A stretch of 64,000 nucleotides of DNA from Reichenbachiella carrageenanivorans (GTDB taxonomy: Bacteria; Bacteroidota; Bacteroidia; Cytophagales; Cyclobacteriaceae). The stretch is taken from positions 4,748,736 through 4,812,735 of the forward strand of contig NZ_CP106735.1 in the NCBI RefSeq assembly GCF_025639805.1. The letters run 5' to 3'. The notes beneath the pieces were generated by a model. That model worked only from the letters and a program-made list of their open reading frames with translations. It was not told the origin of the DNA and ran no database searches. How positions within the stretch are numbered: position 1 is the first letter of the stretch; each line of letters starts with the position of its first letter. Position numbers and translations under genes: made by a program. This document shows, in pieces, positions 29,717 to 37,874 of this stretch.

Positions 29717-30532
29717 TTAGTCTGGACTATCTAGCAATATTCTTCTGTAGTCCTGAGGCGTTACTTGTGCTCGTCTCTTAAAATACTTTGTGAAATGAGA
29801 AGGGTCTTTAAAGTTTAATTCGTAGGCAACCTGAGCAACCGAATAAGAAGTATAATCCAATAGCCTTTTGGCTTCACTGATGATATATTCGGCAATCACT
29901 TCTGAAGCAGACACTCCTGCTTGCTTTCTGCATATTTGACTTAGATTTTGAGGACTGGTGTGTAGCCGCTCTGCATAATGCGCTACCTGATTCACAATAG
30001 GCCGTGAATTTTCAAGAAGTTGGATGAAATGTTGAAACAAACCTGAATATGGCACCGACGTAGAATTGGCATCTATCAAACCAACAGACTTGATCAAAAA
30101 GGACTTGAAGAGTGCAGACACCAGAGCCGTCTGAGAAACGTCTTCTTTTTGGTACTCACTCAGCAGCAGTTTGAAATAAATATCAATCGTCGGGTCTGTG
30201 GCTGGCAAGCACGTAGCTCGTGAAAGCTGGAGCATATACTTGCGCAACTCAAGATGCTCATCGATGTAGTTGTTTTTAACTAAAATCACATACCCCTCTG
30301 GCTCCGAAGTAATATCCCAACAGTGGATCTGATCTCTCCTCATAAAAAACAGCAGAGGAGCATCAATAAGGTAAGTAGAGTGATCTATCGTATGCGATCC
30401 AGATCCTTTGGACAAGTAAATGATTTCAAAATAATTGTGATGGCGATGCGCAATGGTCTTTCTGATATGTTTTCGGAAAGGAGCGATTTTCAACCCATTC
30501 GTTCCTATCAATTTGTCCTTGGAAGGAATCAT
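29717..30532 (-). CDS. AraC family transcriptional regulator
   Basis: 271 residues. The N-terminal cupin-like sensor domain (RHHNYFEIIYLSKGSGSHTID, about 30-55) precedes the C-terminal double helix-turn-helix (about 165-265; LHTSPQNLSQICRKQAGVSA, then ELNFKDPSHFTKYFKRRAQVTPQDYR). Cytoplasmic DNA-binding activator, ligand unknown. It lies directly upstream of, and in line with, the TonB-receptor gene, which it probably regulates. Confidence 0.9.
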   Translation of the reverse strand: MIPSKDKLIGTNGLKIAPFRKHIRKTIAHRHHNYFEIIYLSKGSGSHTIDHSTYLIDAPLLFFMRRDQIHCWDITSEPEGYVILVKNNYIDEHLELRKYMLQLSRATCLPATDPTIDIYFKLLLSEYQKEDVSQTALVSALFKSFLIKSVGLIDANSTSVPYSGLFQHFIQLLENSRPIVNQVAHYAERLHTSPQNLSQICRKQAGVSASEVIAEYIISEAKRLLDYTSYSVAQVAYELNFKDPSHFTKYFKRRAQVTPQDYRRILLDSPD

Positions 30533-30674
30533 AAATACACCTTTTCTCTTTTGATATAAAAAACGCTAATTTCATACAACTCCTAAATAAGTACTACTTC
30601 ATACTTACTTTTTTATTATTCATTATTAGAAAATAAATTAAACCTTCCATTACACTTAGTATCTAAGTCATCAT

Positions 30675-32033
30675 ATGAAATTGAATCAACAAGAGGTACA
30701 ACACCTCCTACTCAGGGCAGGGTTTGGAGACAACAGGCAGGTCATCGGAAGCTATATAGGCCAATCGCCCGAATTGATCCTACAGAAGCAGTTTGAGCTA
30801 TGCAACAAAAACACTCCTGTACAAATAAAGCTGCCTAAATATGAGCCTACTCCCTACAAAGAACTGTCTGAAATAGAAAAACAGGCCATAAGAAAAGAGG
30901 CTCGCGAACAAGTGAAAGCGCTCAACATCGAATGGATCAAAACCATGGCCAGTGCCCCTTCTAGTTGTCAAGACAAAATAGCAATGTTTTGGCACGACCA
31001 TTTTGCCTGTAGCGCAGCCAATGGCGTCTTTCTACAATCCTACCTCGATACCATTCGTGGTCACGCCTTAGGCAACTTTGGCGATATGCTCAAAGCAGTA
31101 TCTAAGGAGCCTGCCATGCTACAATACCTCAACAATCAGCAAAACAAAAAATCAGCTCCCAACGAAAACTTTGCCCGCGAAGTGATGGAACTTTTCACAC
31201 TAGGCAGAGATCAGGGCTATACCGAAAAGGACATCTCAGAAGCTGCTAGAGCCTTTACTGGCTGGGGATTCGACCGCACGGGGAATTTCAAATTCAGACA
31301 AATGGTCCACGACAACAATAGCAAAGTGGTCTTTGGGCAAACTGGCAACTTCGATGGAGACGACATCCTTGACATGCTTTTAGCCAATAAACAAACAGCT
31401 CATTATATCAGTCAGAAATGGGTACGCTACTTCGTGCACTCAGAGGGTAATGAAAAGTTAGAAAAAAAAGTAGCCGATGCCTTTTACAGTTCCAACTACG
31501 ACATCAAAACCGCCCTAACGGCACTGTTCACCTCGCCTGACTTTTACGACAAAAAAAACATAGGCCAGCGCATCAAATCTCCGATCGAACTGATTGTGAG
31601 CGTGCAACGCCAGCTACACTTGAAAATAGAAGACCCTAGCAGCCTACTCTACTTGCAACGTATGCAAGGGCAAGTACTATTCAACCCGCCCAATGTGGCT
31701 GGGTGGCCAGATGGGCAAGACTGGGTAGACAGTGCCACCCTCCTGTTTCGCCTCCACTTGCCACAGCTTATTTTCAAGTCTGCGCTGATTCAAAACCACC
31801 CTGACAGTTCGTTCGACGACAATGATGCATTTGCCATAAAGGGTCGACTTCGGGCTTTAAAAACCGATCTAAATTTGAATGAACTGGAGAATGATTTCAA
31901 AAATAAAAGTGCCGATGATCTGGCGCTATTTCTAATCCAAGGAAAATGGTCAGTAGATGCATCGGCCTACCCCACTGACTTTATTGATCAAATCATATTT
32001 CTCACATCCAAACCTGAGTATCAATTATGCTAA
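30675..32033 (+). CDS. DUF1800 family protein
   Basis: 452 residues. The DUF1800 core is recognisable from MFWHDHFA (about 103), NENFAREVMELFTLG (about 164), GYTEKDISEAARAFTGW and NVAGWPDGQDWVDSATLLFRL (about 345-365). DUF1800 genes almost always precede a DUF1501 gene, as here (7-bp overlap). Function is not established; the partner is Tat-exported. No signal peptide is visible at the N-terminus. Confidence 0.9.
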   Translation: MKLNQQEVQHLLLRAGFGDNRQVIGSYIGQSPELILQKQFELCNKNTPVQIKLPKYEPTPYKELSEIEKQAIRKEAREQVKALNIEWIKTMASAPSSCQDKIAMFWHDHFACSAANGVFLQSYLDTIRGHALGNFGDMLKAVSKEPAMLQYLNNQQNKKSAPNENFAREVMELFTLGRDQGYTEKDISEAARAFTGWGFDRTGNFKFRQMVHDNNSKVVFGQTGNFDGDDILDMLLANKQTAHYISQKWVRYFVHSEGNEKLEKKVADAFYSSNYDIKTALTALFTSPDFYDKKNIGQRIKSPIELIVSVQRQLHLKIEDPSSLLYLQRMQGQVLFNPPNVAGWPDGQDWVDSATLLFRLHLPQLIFKSALIQNHPDSSFDDNDAFAIKGRLRALKTDLNLNELENDFKNKSADDLALFLIQGKWSVDASAYPTDFIDQIIFLTSKPEYQLC

Positions 32034-33211
32034 AGTCCACACACAGCCGAAGACAGTTTCTCAAGCAGTCGTCCTGCATTACTGCTGGCACATTACTATT
32101 GCCTTCTTTTTTGCAAGCTGGCTTAGCGCCAATGACTCAAGACACTCGTCTGGTCATCGTACAGCTTTCTGGCGGCAACGATGGTCTCAATACGATCATC
32201 CCATACCAAAATACAGATCTACTCCGACTGAGACCTAACCTCCTTTCGAGTGACCGTCGACTACTCAAGATCAACGATGAGTTGGCTTTCAACGCTGGTT
32301 TTTCAGGATTCAGAGATTTGTACAACCAAGGAGACGTCTGTATCCTCAACAGCGTGGGCTACCCCAACCCTAATCGGTCGCATTTCCGATCGATGGATAT
32401 TTGGCAATCTGCCAGCCCATCGGACGAATACCTTTCTACAGGATGGATCGGTCGCTATCTCGACCAAGAATGTGGCTCAGAGGCCAATATAGGAGCCATC
32501 GAAATGAGCGACGTACTCAGCCTAGCACTCAAGGGACAAAAAGAAAAAGGGACACCCCTGACCAATGTGGGGCAGTTTTATCAAGCCACTAAACAGGTAG
32601 AGTTAGACCCAACACCCCATGTACACAGCCCTACGGCCGACTTTCTCTACAAGACCGCTGCCAACACCCAAAACAGCGCCCAGTACTTGTATGAGAAAAG
32701 TAAAATCTACCGCTCGAAACATAATTATCCCAATCACAAGTTTGGGTCAGACATGAAAGAGATCAGTGAAATGATTAGTTCTGGAGTAGACGCCCCTATT
32801 TACTACGCAAGCCTAAGCGGATTCGACACGCACAACAATCAGCTGGGTCGGCAAGAGCGGCTGCTTCAGATGTACAGCGAAACCATGAGAATTTTCGCCG
32901 ATGACTTAAAAAGTTCAGACAGATGGAAAAACACATTGGTGCTTACCTTTTCGGAATTTGGCAGACGTGTCACCCAAAATGGGAGTCAGGGAACTGACCA
33001 CGGCAAAGCCAATAATCTATTCCTCATGGGCGGAGGACTCAAAAAACAAGGGCTGTACAACCCACTCCCCAACATCAACCAGCTAGATCAAGGCGACCTC
33101 AAACATGAGATAGATTTCAAACAGGTCTATAGTACGGTACTCAACGACTGGCTCAAAACCGATGCAAGAGCCATCATCAAAGGAGATTTTAAATCATTGA
33201 ATTTTATTTAA
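32027..33211 (+). CDS. DUF1501 family protein, Tat-exported
   Basis: 394 residues. Twin-arginine signal SRRQFLKQSSCITAGTLLL at the N-terminus. The DUF1501 sulfatase/phosphatase-like fold is indicated by VIVQLSGGNDGLNTIIPY (about 42-60), SGFDTHNNQLGRQERLL and TFSEFGRRVTQNGSQGTDHG (about 305-325), including Asp/His residues of the alkaline-phosphatase superfamily. Translationally coupled to the DUF1800 gene. Periplasmic; substrate unknown. Confidence 0.9.
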   Translation: MLKSTHSRRQFLKQSSCITAGTLLLPSFLQAGLAPMTQDTRLVIVQLSGGNDGLNTIIPYQNTDLLRLRPNLLSSDRRLLKINDELAFNAGFSGFRDLYNQGDVCILNSVGYPNPNRSHFRSMDIWQSASPSDEYLSTGWIGRYLDQECGSEANIGAIEMSDVLSLALKGQKEKGTPLTNVGQFYQATKQVELDPTPHVHSPTADFLYKTAANTQNSAQYLYEKSKIYRSKHNYPNHKFGSDMKEISEMISSGVDAPIYYASLSGFDTHNNQLGRQERLLQMYSETMRIFADDLKSSDRWKNTLVLTFSEFGRRVTQNGSQGTDHGKANNLFLMGGGLKKQGLYNPLPNINQLDQGDLKHEIDFKQVYSTVLNDWLKTDARAIIKGDFKSLNFI

Positions 33212-33307
33212 ACCCCATACCACATGGTTCACTTGCGTTAGCAGATATTTTCATTAACTTATCCATTCATTATCTGCCAACGAATAAGAAAATTGCAAAT
33301 TCAGGAA

Positions 33308-33829
33308 ATGGAATTGGTTCGTCTGCTTCGCCGCAAAGACGAAAAAGGCTTCGAGTACTTGTACACCAATTACGCTGGTGCCTTGTATGGTGTGGTGTCT
33401 AGGATCGTAATAGACCGAGACATTGCCGACGAACTCCTGCAAGATGCTTTCCTGAAGATTTACAATAAAATAGATTCATTCGATGCCTCGAAAGGAAAAC
33501 TATTTACCTGGATGCTCAACCTGACACGAAATCTGGCCATCGACAAACTTCGATCTAAGGAAATGAGCCAGCGTAGAAAATCCGATAATGTAGGAGACTC
33601 CGTATATAAACTGGATCGTGAAAGCACCCCTTCACAAGAAGATCACATTGGGGTTCGTGAGTTGTTGAATCAATTGGATGAAAACCAAAAGCAAGTGATG
33701 GAATTAGTTTATTTCGGGGGATTTACACAAGCAGAGGCTGCAGATGAACTCCAGTTGCCACTAGGCACCGTGAAAACTCGCGTACGATCTGCACTCATTT
33801 ATTTCAGAAAAACACTAGACGTCAGATGA
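33308..33829 (+). CDS. ECF-type RNA polymerase sigma factor
   Basis: I start at the ATG at 33308, which has AGGA just upstream; the longer frame begins at a TTG at 33293. Sigma region 2 (YTNYAGALYGVVSRIVIDRD through DAFLKIYNKIDSFDASKGKL and FTWMLNLTRNLAIDKLR) and region 4 (QVMELVYFGGFTQAEAADEL, then LPLGTVKTRVRSAL) are complete. The stop overlaps the start of the anti-sigma gene (ATGA), a standard sigma/anti-sigma module. Confidence 0.9.
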   Translation: MELVRLLRRKDEKGFEYLYTNYAGALYGVVSRIVIDRDIADELLQDAFLKIYNKIDSFDASKGKLFTWMLNLTRNLAIDKLRSKEMSQRRKSDNVGDSVYKLDRESTPSQEDHIGVRELLNQLDENQKQVMELVYFGGFTQAEAADELQLPLGTVKTRVRSALIYFRKTLDVR

Positions 33830-34614
33830 ATATCGAGGAATACATAGCGTCCGGTATTTTAGAGCTCTATGTGCTCGACGAACTGCCTGCAACAGAGCGG
33901 GCAGAAGTAGAACAAATGTGCGAAGTACATAAGGAAATCCGCCTCGAACTATCGCTAATAGAAAACACAATGGGCACACTGGCACTACATACCGCGGTAA
34001 TGCCTCCTCCTGCCCTGAAAGAAAAAATCAAAACACAAATATCCGCATCAGCTCCCAAAGCCATTGAAATGCCTACTGTAGCGCCAGAACGGCCATTCAA
34101 TTTTGCGGTGGCTGCGTCTGTGTCTGTAGCGATACTGGCTTCTGCACTGGCCTTTTACTTCTACAGCCAGTGGCAGTCTACCCAAGGACAGCTAGAAGTA
34201 TTGATCGCGCAAAATCAGGAAGTGGCCGACAATTATCAGTTTGTAAACAAACGACTGCAAGGACTAGAATCGGATCTCGATATACTGAGCAGCCCAGACT
34301 ACGCACGCATCGCAATGAACGGCACCGAAAACTCACCTCAATCCCTAGCCACAGTATACTGGAATAGCCATACAGCAGAGGTCTATCTCAAAATACAAAA
34401 TCTAAAATCTCTGAGCGAGCAACAGCAATACCAGCTCTGGGCCATCGTAGATGGCGTACCTGTAGATATGGGTGTATTCGATACTAGTACAGATTTACTC
34501 CAAATGAAATCTGTATCAGCGGCAGCGGCCTTTGCCGTGACCATAGAGCCCAAAGGCGGCAGCGAAAATCCAAGCCTAGAAACCATGCAGGTGGTAGGTA
34601 CTACTGAGGTGTAA
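33826..34614 (+). CDS. Anti-sigma factor, RskA-like
   Basis: 262 residues: an N-terminal cytoplasmic anti-sigma segment with a short helical zinc-finger-like motif (YVLDELPATERAEVEQMCEVH), one membrane helix (about 90-108; FAVAASVSVAILASALAFYF), a coiled-coil stalk and a C-terminal RskA domain (QYQLWAIVDGVPVDMGVF). It should hold the upstream sigma factor at the inner membrane until an extracytoplasmic signal arrives. Coupled to the sigma gene by 4-bp overlap. The cassette array begins about 115 bp downstream. Confidence 0.88.
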   Translation: MNIEEYIASGILELYVLDELPATERAEVEQMCEVHKEIRLELSLIENTMGTLALHTAVMPPPALKEKIKTQISASAPKAIEMPTVAPERPFNFAVAASVSVAILASALAFYFYSQWQSTQGQLEVLIAQNQEVADNYQFVNKRLQGLESDLDILSSPDYARIAMNGTENSPQSLATVYWNSHTAEVYLKIQNLKSLSEQQQYQLWAIVDGVPVDMGVFDTSTDLLQMKSVSAAAAFAVTIEPKGGSENPSLETMQVVGTTEV

Positions 34615-34727
34615 GGGGATTGCTTCTAAAACCACCTTGACCTTAAACTTTGAGGTATAGACTGGGCTTCCCACTTTTTTCGTGTCATCAGTAAATTCAA
34701 CATTCTATTTTAAGTGCCTCTCATGCC

Positions 34728-34915
34728 CCACAACGTCTCTGTATGAATCGTGCTGAGAGACGCTGATTTTGTTTCGGTTACAATATAGCCAAATCTCTGA
34801 TTTGGTCTATACATTTTCAATTGAGATAGATCAAGTCAGAGATATGGCGAGGCGGGGGAAAGCAGAATGTTTCAAGCCGCACTATCACAGCATGATTTTA
34901 TACAGCATGTTATCC
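34728..34915 (-). repeat. attC site of cassette L7 (array end)
   Basis: Inverse core GGATAAC (34909-34915) complements the cassette start after allowing one base change there. Arms GCTGTATAAAATCATGCTG / CAGCACGATTCATACAG pair with bulged bases. Family A centre with a CCAAATC...GATTTGG hairpin. The distal core GTTGTGG abuts chromosome. Confidence 0.8.
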
Positions 34916-35338
34916 CTCTTTTAATGCCATTTTCACATATGTTTCAGTATTGAAGACTGGGATTTGAGATTTTTTGTAGTCTTTGGTGTTTCTGGTGACT
35001 ATAGCGGAAATTTCTTTGCCACCTAGTGCTACTGAATGCTGAATCGCATCTTCGAAATCTTTGAATTCGCTGTTTACTGCATTTTCAATGTCTTTTCCGG
35101 AGACGCTAAGAATTTCAACTAATTCTAGAATTTCACCTATGATTGTTCTTGTTTTCTTGTCTCCAAGTTCTTTTCGTACGATGTAATGAACGTTGTTGAG
35201 GCAAATTGACGATGCGAACAGTTTAAGTTTTTTCTTATCAGCCAAATCAAATATTATAGATGCGGCATCAGCATGTGGTTGTCGATCAATTAAGAGATCA
35301 ATGATGACGTCAGTATCAACAAATATTTTAGATGCCAT
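34910..35338 (-). CDS. PIN-domain toxin (VapC-like ribonuclease)
   Basis: I start at the ATG at 35338 (MASKIFVDTDVIIDLLIDR, 142 residues); upstream residues to 35404 lie inside the antitoxin frame. The PIN acidic residues are visible: Asp in FVDTDVI, Glu in VRKELGD, Asp pair in FEDAIQHSVA and Asp in TRNTKDY. Such toxins cleave RNA with Mg2+. The start overlaps the antitoxin end by 11 bp, and the stop runs into the inverse core of attC. It occupies the last cassette of the left array; toxin-antitoxin cassettes are known to stabilise large integrons. Confidence 0.85.
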   Translation of the reverse strand: MASKIFVDTDVIIDLLIDRQPHADAASIIFDLADKKKLKLFASSICLNNVHYIVRKELGDKKTRTIIGEILELVEILSVSGKDIENAVNSEFKDFEDAIQHSVALGGKEISAIVTRNTKDYKKSQIPVFNTETYVKMALKEG

Positions 35339-35585
35339 GTTTGCTGTCTTTTGCTTCGTTAAGGTTGTTTTTGTAGCTGAATGAAGAGCCTGTCTTAAGT
35401 ACACCTCTTAGTTTTTGGACTCTAGGAGATAGCTGTTTTTCTGCGACTGACTGCATTTTAGACTCTGTTATGTATCTGAAATAGTTTTCTACCATTTCAG
35501 ATAAGCTGCGGCCTTTGTTTGAAGCATATTTTTTTGCTTGCTCTATAATTTCCTTTTCAAGCGTAAGAGTTAATTTGGTATTCAT
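35328..35585 (-). CDS. Antitoxin, DUF6364-like (partner of PIN toxin)
   Basis: Start at the ATG at 35585 (MNTKLTLTLEKEIIEQAKKYA, 85 residues); the longer frame extends into the attC of the previous cassette. The N-terminus fits a ribbon-helix-helix DNA-binding fold (NTKLTLTLEKEIIEQAKKYA then GRSLSEMVENYFRYI), the remainder a toxin-binding tail. It overlaps the toxin by 11 bp in the usual antitoxin-first order, so autoregulation of the pair is expected. Leaves about 75 bp for its own promoter after the core site. Confidence 0.8.
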   Translation of the reverse strand: MNTKLTLTLEKEIIEQAKKYASNKGRSLSEMVENYFRYITESKMQSVAEKQLSPRVQKLRGVLKTGSSFSYKNNLNEAKDSKHGI

Positions 35586-35654
35586 GACACGTGTTTTTTT
35601 GTTATTAGGTTGTACGTGCAAATTAACCAATGGTTTTCGAAAAATCCTAATGAG

Positions 35655-35884
35655 GGATATCGCCTGTGTAGGACGATGTGCCCTCACAGTTTAATTAAGG
35701 CAGAAAGATAACCGATCCGCGCACAACCGCAAAAGCTTGTTTAGCCATTAACGCAAGTTTGGAGCGACAAAATAACCACGAATGCGTTCTCGGCATTCTG
35801 CATATTCCGCGCGGAGCGGTGGTACTGATTCTGGCATTGATTCGAAAAGCTCGCAAGGGCATTCGTGCCTACACTATATTACCT
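35655..35884 (-). repeat. attC site of cassette L6, degenerate cores
   Basis: Arms GTGTAGGCACGAATGCCC / GGGCACATCGTCCTACAC are almost identical to those of R10 (family B). The inverse core is AGGTAAT instead of AGGTAAC, and the distal core reads GATATCC instead of GTTATCC; the expected T is recovered from the complementary GTTATCC at 34909. Both changes should reduce recombination. Confidence 0.75.
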
Positions 35885-36112
35885 CGCGTCTTTTCGCATT
35901 GGTTTAACCGTAATCAGTCTTCTAGTTCCGATGATCCCTCGCTTTATAAGAATGTTCACCAGCCATAGAATTGGCCAGAAAAGAAGATAAGTTAGACAGC
36001 CCAAGTCACCTCCAAACTCTGTTAGGATTCGATTCTTTCGTTCAGGGAGTTCGAAAGAAGTTCGCTTTAGGGTTTTGCCAAAAAGTTGCAACTCTTCACC
36101 AGTCCAACCCAA
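35879..36112 (-). CDS. Small membrane protein of cassette L6
   Basis: 77 residues beginning at a TTG; no internal ATG could serve. One strong hydrophobic helix (CLTYLLFWPILWLVNILI) with a basic C-terminus. It overlaps the preceding 114-codon gene by 46 bp in another frame, and the stop lies in the attC inverse core. The overlap and weak start leave open that this is the frameshifted C-terminal part of one ~180-residue protein. No family recognised. Confidence 0.45.
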   Translation of the reverse strand: MGWTGEELQLFGKTLKRTSFELPERKNRILTEFGGDLGCLTYLLFWPILWLVNILIKRGIIGTRRLITVKPMRKDAR

Positions 36113-36411
36113 TTCAGAGGAACTTTCAAGAAGTTGTTAAGTCTCTCCACGTTCTCCGAAGTTAGTTTGCCAAATTTCTGAGGGTTAGGCCCGATAGATT
36201 CACCAGACCAAGCAGTTGTTTCGGAACTGTAATATTGTACATCTTCAATTTCATTCCAATCGTTACTTAGCCAAATGAATGAAATCCAACAAGTTGAAAC
36301 GTTCGATTTAATGTCAAATAAACCAAATTTTTCGTTGGTCTTATCTTCAAAGGTGAATTCGTCCCCGTTGAAATTTTTATTTATGTAATCTTTCCAGTTC
36401 GAGTACTCCAT
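36067..36411 (-). CDS. Hypothetical protein of cassette L6
   Basis: 114 residues, ATG about 28 bp after the cassette start. Rich in Trp, Asn and acidic residues (YSNWKDYINKNFNGDEFTFED, WLSNDWNEIEDVQYYSSE), with no signal peptide or membrane segment. Such small acidic cassette proteins can be immunity- or antitoxin-like, but I recognise no family. May continue into the overlapping membrane ORF through a frameshift. Confidence 0.5.
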   Translation of the reverse strand: MEYSNWKDYINKNFNGDEFTFEDKTNEKFGLFDIKSNVSTCWISFIWLSNDWNEIEDVQYYSSETTAWSGESIGPNPQKFGKLTSENVERLNNFLKVPLNWVGLVKSCNFLAKP

Positions 36412-36441
36412 TATTTCTCAAAGGGACTAATGCGAGGTAAC

Positions 36442-36655
36442 CTTTAGCTTTCCTGTCTATAATTAATCAAAGAAATAAAGGTTTTACTTTTAATAGTAAA
36501 AGAAAGCAAGCCAGAACTACGCGCTAACCAAGTTACCCAGACTTATCGGGCGATTCAGGGCTTGCTTTCCATTGTTAAATGTTCAGATAGATATTCAGGG
36601 ATCCCGATCCGTCGAGATGCCCTAACATCAAGGTTTTGAACTTAATATTGAAATT
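36442..36655 (+). ncRNA. Candidate bridge/seekRNA region of IS110 copy 1
   Basis: Noncoding left end of the element. An 11-bp perfect stem GAAAGCAAGCC (36502-36512) / GGCTTGCTTTC (36559-36569) encloses a 46-base loop containing CGCTAAC (36522-36528), the complement of an attC core GTTAGCG. Further 3', ATAGATATTC (36587-36596) resembles the complement of the element's right terminus (ATAGATATC). IS110 elements encode guide RNAs in this position with separate target- and donor-binding loops. The RNA itself is predicted, not shown. Confidence 0.6.
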
Positions 36656-37675
36656 ATGGAAAATACCACCCCTAAACAAATCTTCTACCCACATATCGTG
36701 GGTATAGACATTAGCAAAATGAGTATTGATGTGGCTTTGATTAACAGCTCATCGATGAAGTGCAACAATGGCTTGTTTAGTAATGATAGCGAAGGCTTCC
36801 AGAAAATGAAAAGATGGCTTAAACAACATGGCAATGACTGTGGTGAGGACATCCTTTTCTGCATGGAACATACCGGTATCTATACCAGAAACATTGTCAA
36901 GTATTTGCTCAAAAGAGGATGCAAAGTTTGGCTGGAATCCTCCCTGCACATCAAAAGAAGCATGGGACTAATCAGGGGTAAGTCAGACAAAATCGACGCT
37001 GAAAGAATTGCCAATTTTGCTTTTGATCATCAACGTGATGCCAAACTGGTCAAACTCTCACATCCTACCTTAAACCGCCTCAAAGATCTAATGAAAACCA
37101 GAATGAGGCTTCAAAAAAGTTTACACAGTCAGCAAATTGCTGTAGATGAGTTGACCAAAGTAGACCCAAAAGCAGGACGTGAAATCGAAAGAATCAGTAG
37201 GTCAGCTATCAGTGGGTTAAAAAAATCTTTAGATAAAGTTGAAGCCAAAATGGACGAATTGATTCAGATAGATAAACACTTAAAGACCCTCTACGAATTG
37301 GTCACTTCGGTGAAAAGTGTAGGCAAGGTTTTGGCCGTGGATCTGATCGTTTATACAGAAGGATTTACTCGCATGTTGGACAACCGAAAGCTGGCTTGTT
37401 ATTGCGGTGTAGCTCCTTTCGAATACAGTAGTGGAACCAGCATATTTGCCAGTCCAGGCACATCAAGTTTTGCCAACAAACAACTCAAATTTCATCTACA
37501 CATGTGTGCGATGAATGCCATCAAATGTCACAAAGAACTTCGAGGATATTACCTTCGGAAAACCGAAGAAGGGAAAAGTAAAATGAGTGCACTCAATGCA
37601 GTGAGAAACAAACTACTCCATAGAGTAGTCGCCGTAGTAAAAAGAGGAACTCCTTATCAAGAGAAATTGGATTAA
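36656..37675 (+). CDS. IS110 family transposase (DEDD recombinase), copy 1
   Basis: 339 residues. The N-terminal RuvC-like DEDD domain shows GIDISKMSIDVAL, CMEHTGIYTRN and SDKIDAERIANFAFDH. The C-terminal transposase_20 domain contains VKSVGKVLAVDLIVYTEGF and the Ser motif CGVAPFEYSSGTS. Together they catalyse RNA-guided strand exchange through the acidic cluster and a Ser nucleophile. Copy 2 differs visibly only at residue 211 (Thr here, Ala there), so the two insertions are recent. Confidence 0.95.
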   Translation: MENTTPKQIFYPHIVGIDISKMSIDVALINSSSMKCNNGLFSNDSEGFQKMKRWLKQHGNDCGEDILFCMEHTGIYTRNIVKYLLKRGCKVWLESSLHIKRSMGLIRGKSDKIDAERIANFAFDHQRDAKLVKLSHPTLNRLKDLMKTRMRLQKSLHSQQIAVDELTKVDPKAGREIERISRSAISGLKKSLDKVEAKMDELIQIDKHLKTLYELVTSVKSVGKVLAVDLIVYTEGFTRMLDNRKLACYCGVAPFEYSSGTSIFASPGTSSFANKQLKFHLHMCAMNAIKCHKELRGYYLRKTEEGKSKMSALNAVRNKLLHRVVAVVKRGTPYQEKLD

Positions 37676-37711
37676 AAAAAGACCAATACGCTTGTTTTTA
37701 CCATAGATATC

Positions 37712-37819
37712 GTCTATGTATGGTGAGTGCGCTTACACTCTCTAATACCACTAAAGTATCGAATTGCAGATACAGTTGAAAATATCTCAAAAGCGCATTC
37801 ACTATACATTTTGTTGGGT
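37712..37819 (-). repeat. attC site of cassette L5, interrupted by the IS
   Basis: Inverse core ACCCAAC (GTTGGGT on + at 37813-37819) complements the L5 start at 40723-40729. Arms TGTATAGTGAATGCGC / GCGCACTCACCATACA. A short attC (~108 bp). The distal core GTTACCT is displaced to 36435-36441 by the IS. Confidence 0.8.
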
Positions 37820-37839
37820 GTAGTTTTTCATTATCTTTG
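37809..37839 (+). promoter_or_regulatory. Promoter candidate for the cassette methyltransferase
   Basis: TTTTG (37809-37813) and TATCTTTG (37832-37839) are 18 bp apart, a good Bacteroidota promoter. The -33 element overlaps the attC inverse core. Transcription would begin near 37846, after the ATG at 37842, so the ATG at 37875 is the more likely start. Confidence 0.6.
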
Positions 37840-37874
37840 TCATGTCGTGCAATGATACTTATAATATTCAAAAT

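Larger units (their letters stand above)
36442..37711 (+). mobile_element. IS110-family element, copy 1, inserted in the attC of cassette L5
   Basis: 1270 bp, identical in length to copy 2. Ends read CTTTAGC... and ...GATATC. It splits the L5 attC exactly next to the core: CATAGAC on one side and GTTACCT on the other (minus-strand reading). It carries one DEDD transposase and a 214-bp upstream noncoding region. No terminal inverted repeats are evident, as usual for IS110. The transposase runs opposite to the cassette direction, as in copy 2. Confidence 0.9.

Noticed and set aside
35640..35665. GATATC at the L6/L7 junction looked like the end of another IS110 copy
   Set aside because: The cassette's own inverse core (GTTATCC at 34909) shows this is a core site with a T-to-A change; no other IS sequence is present.
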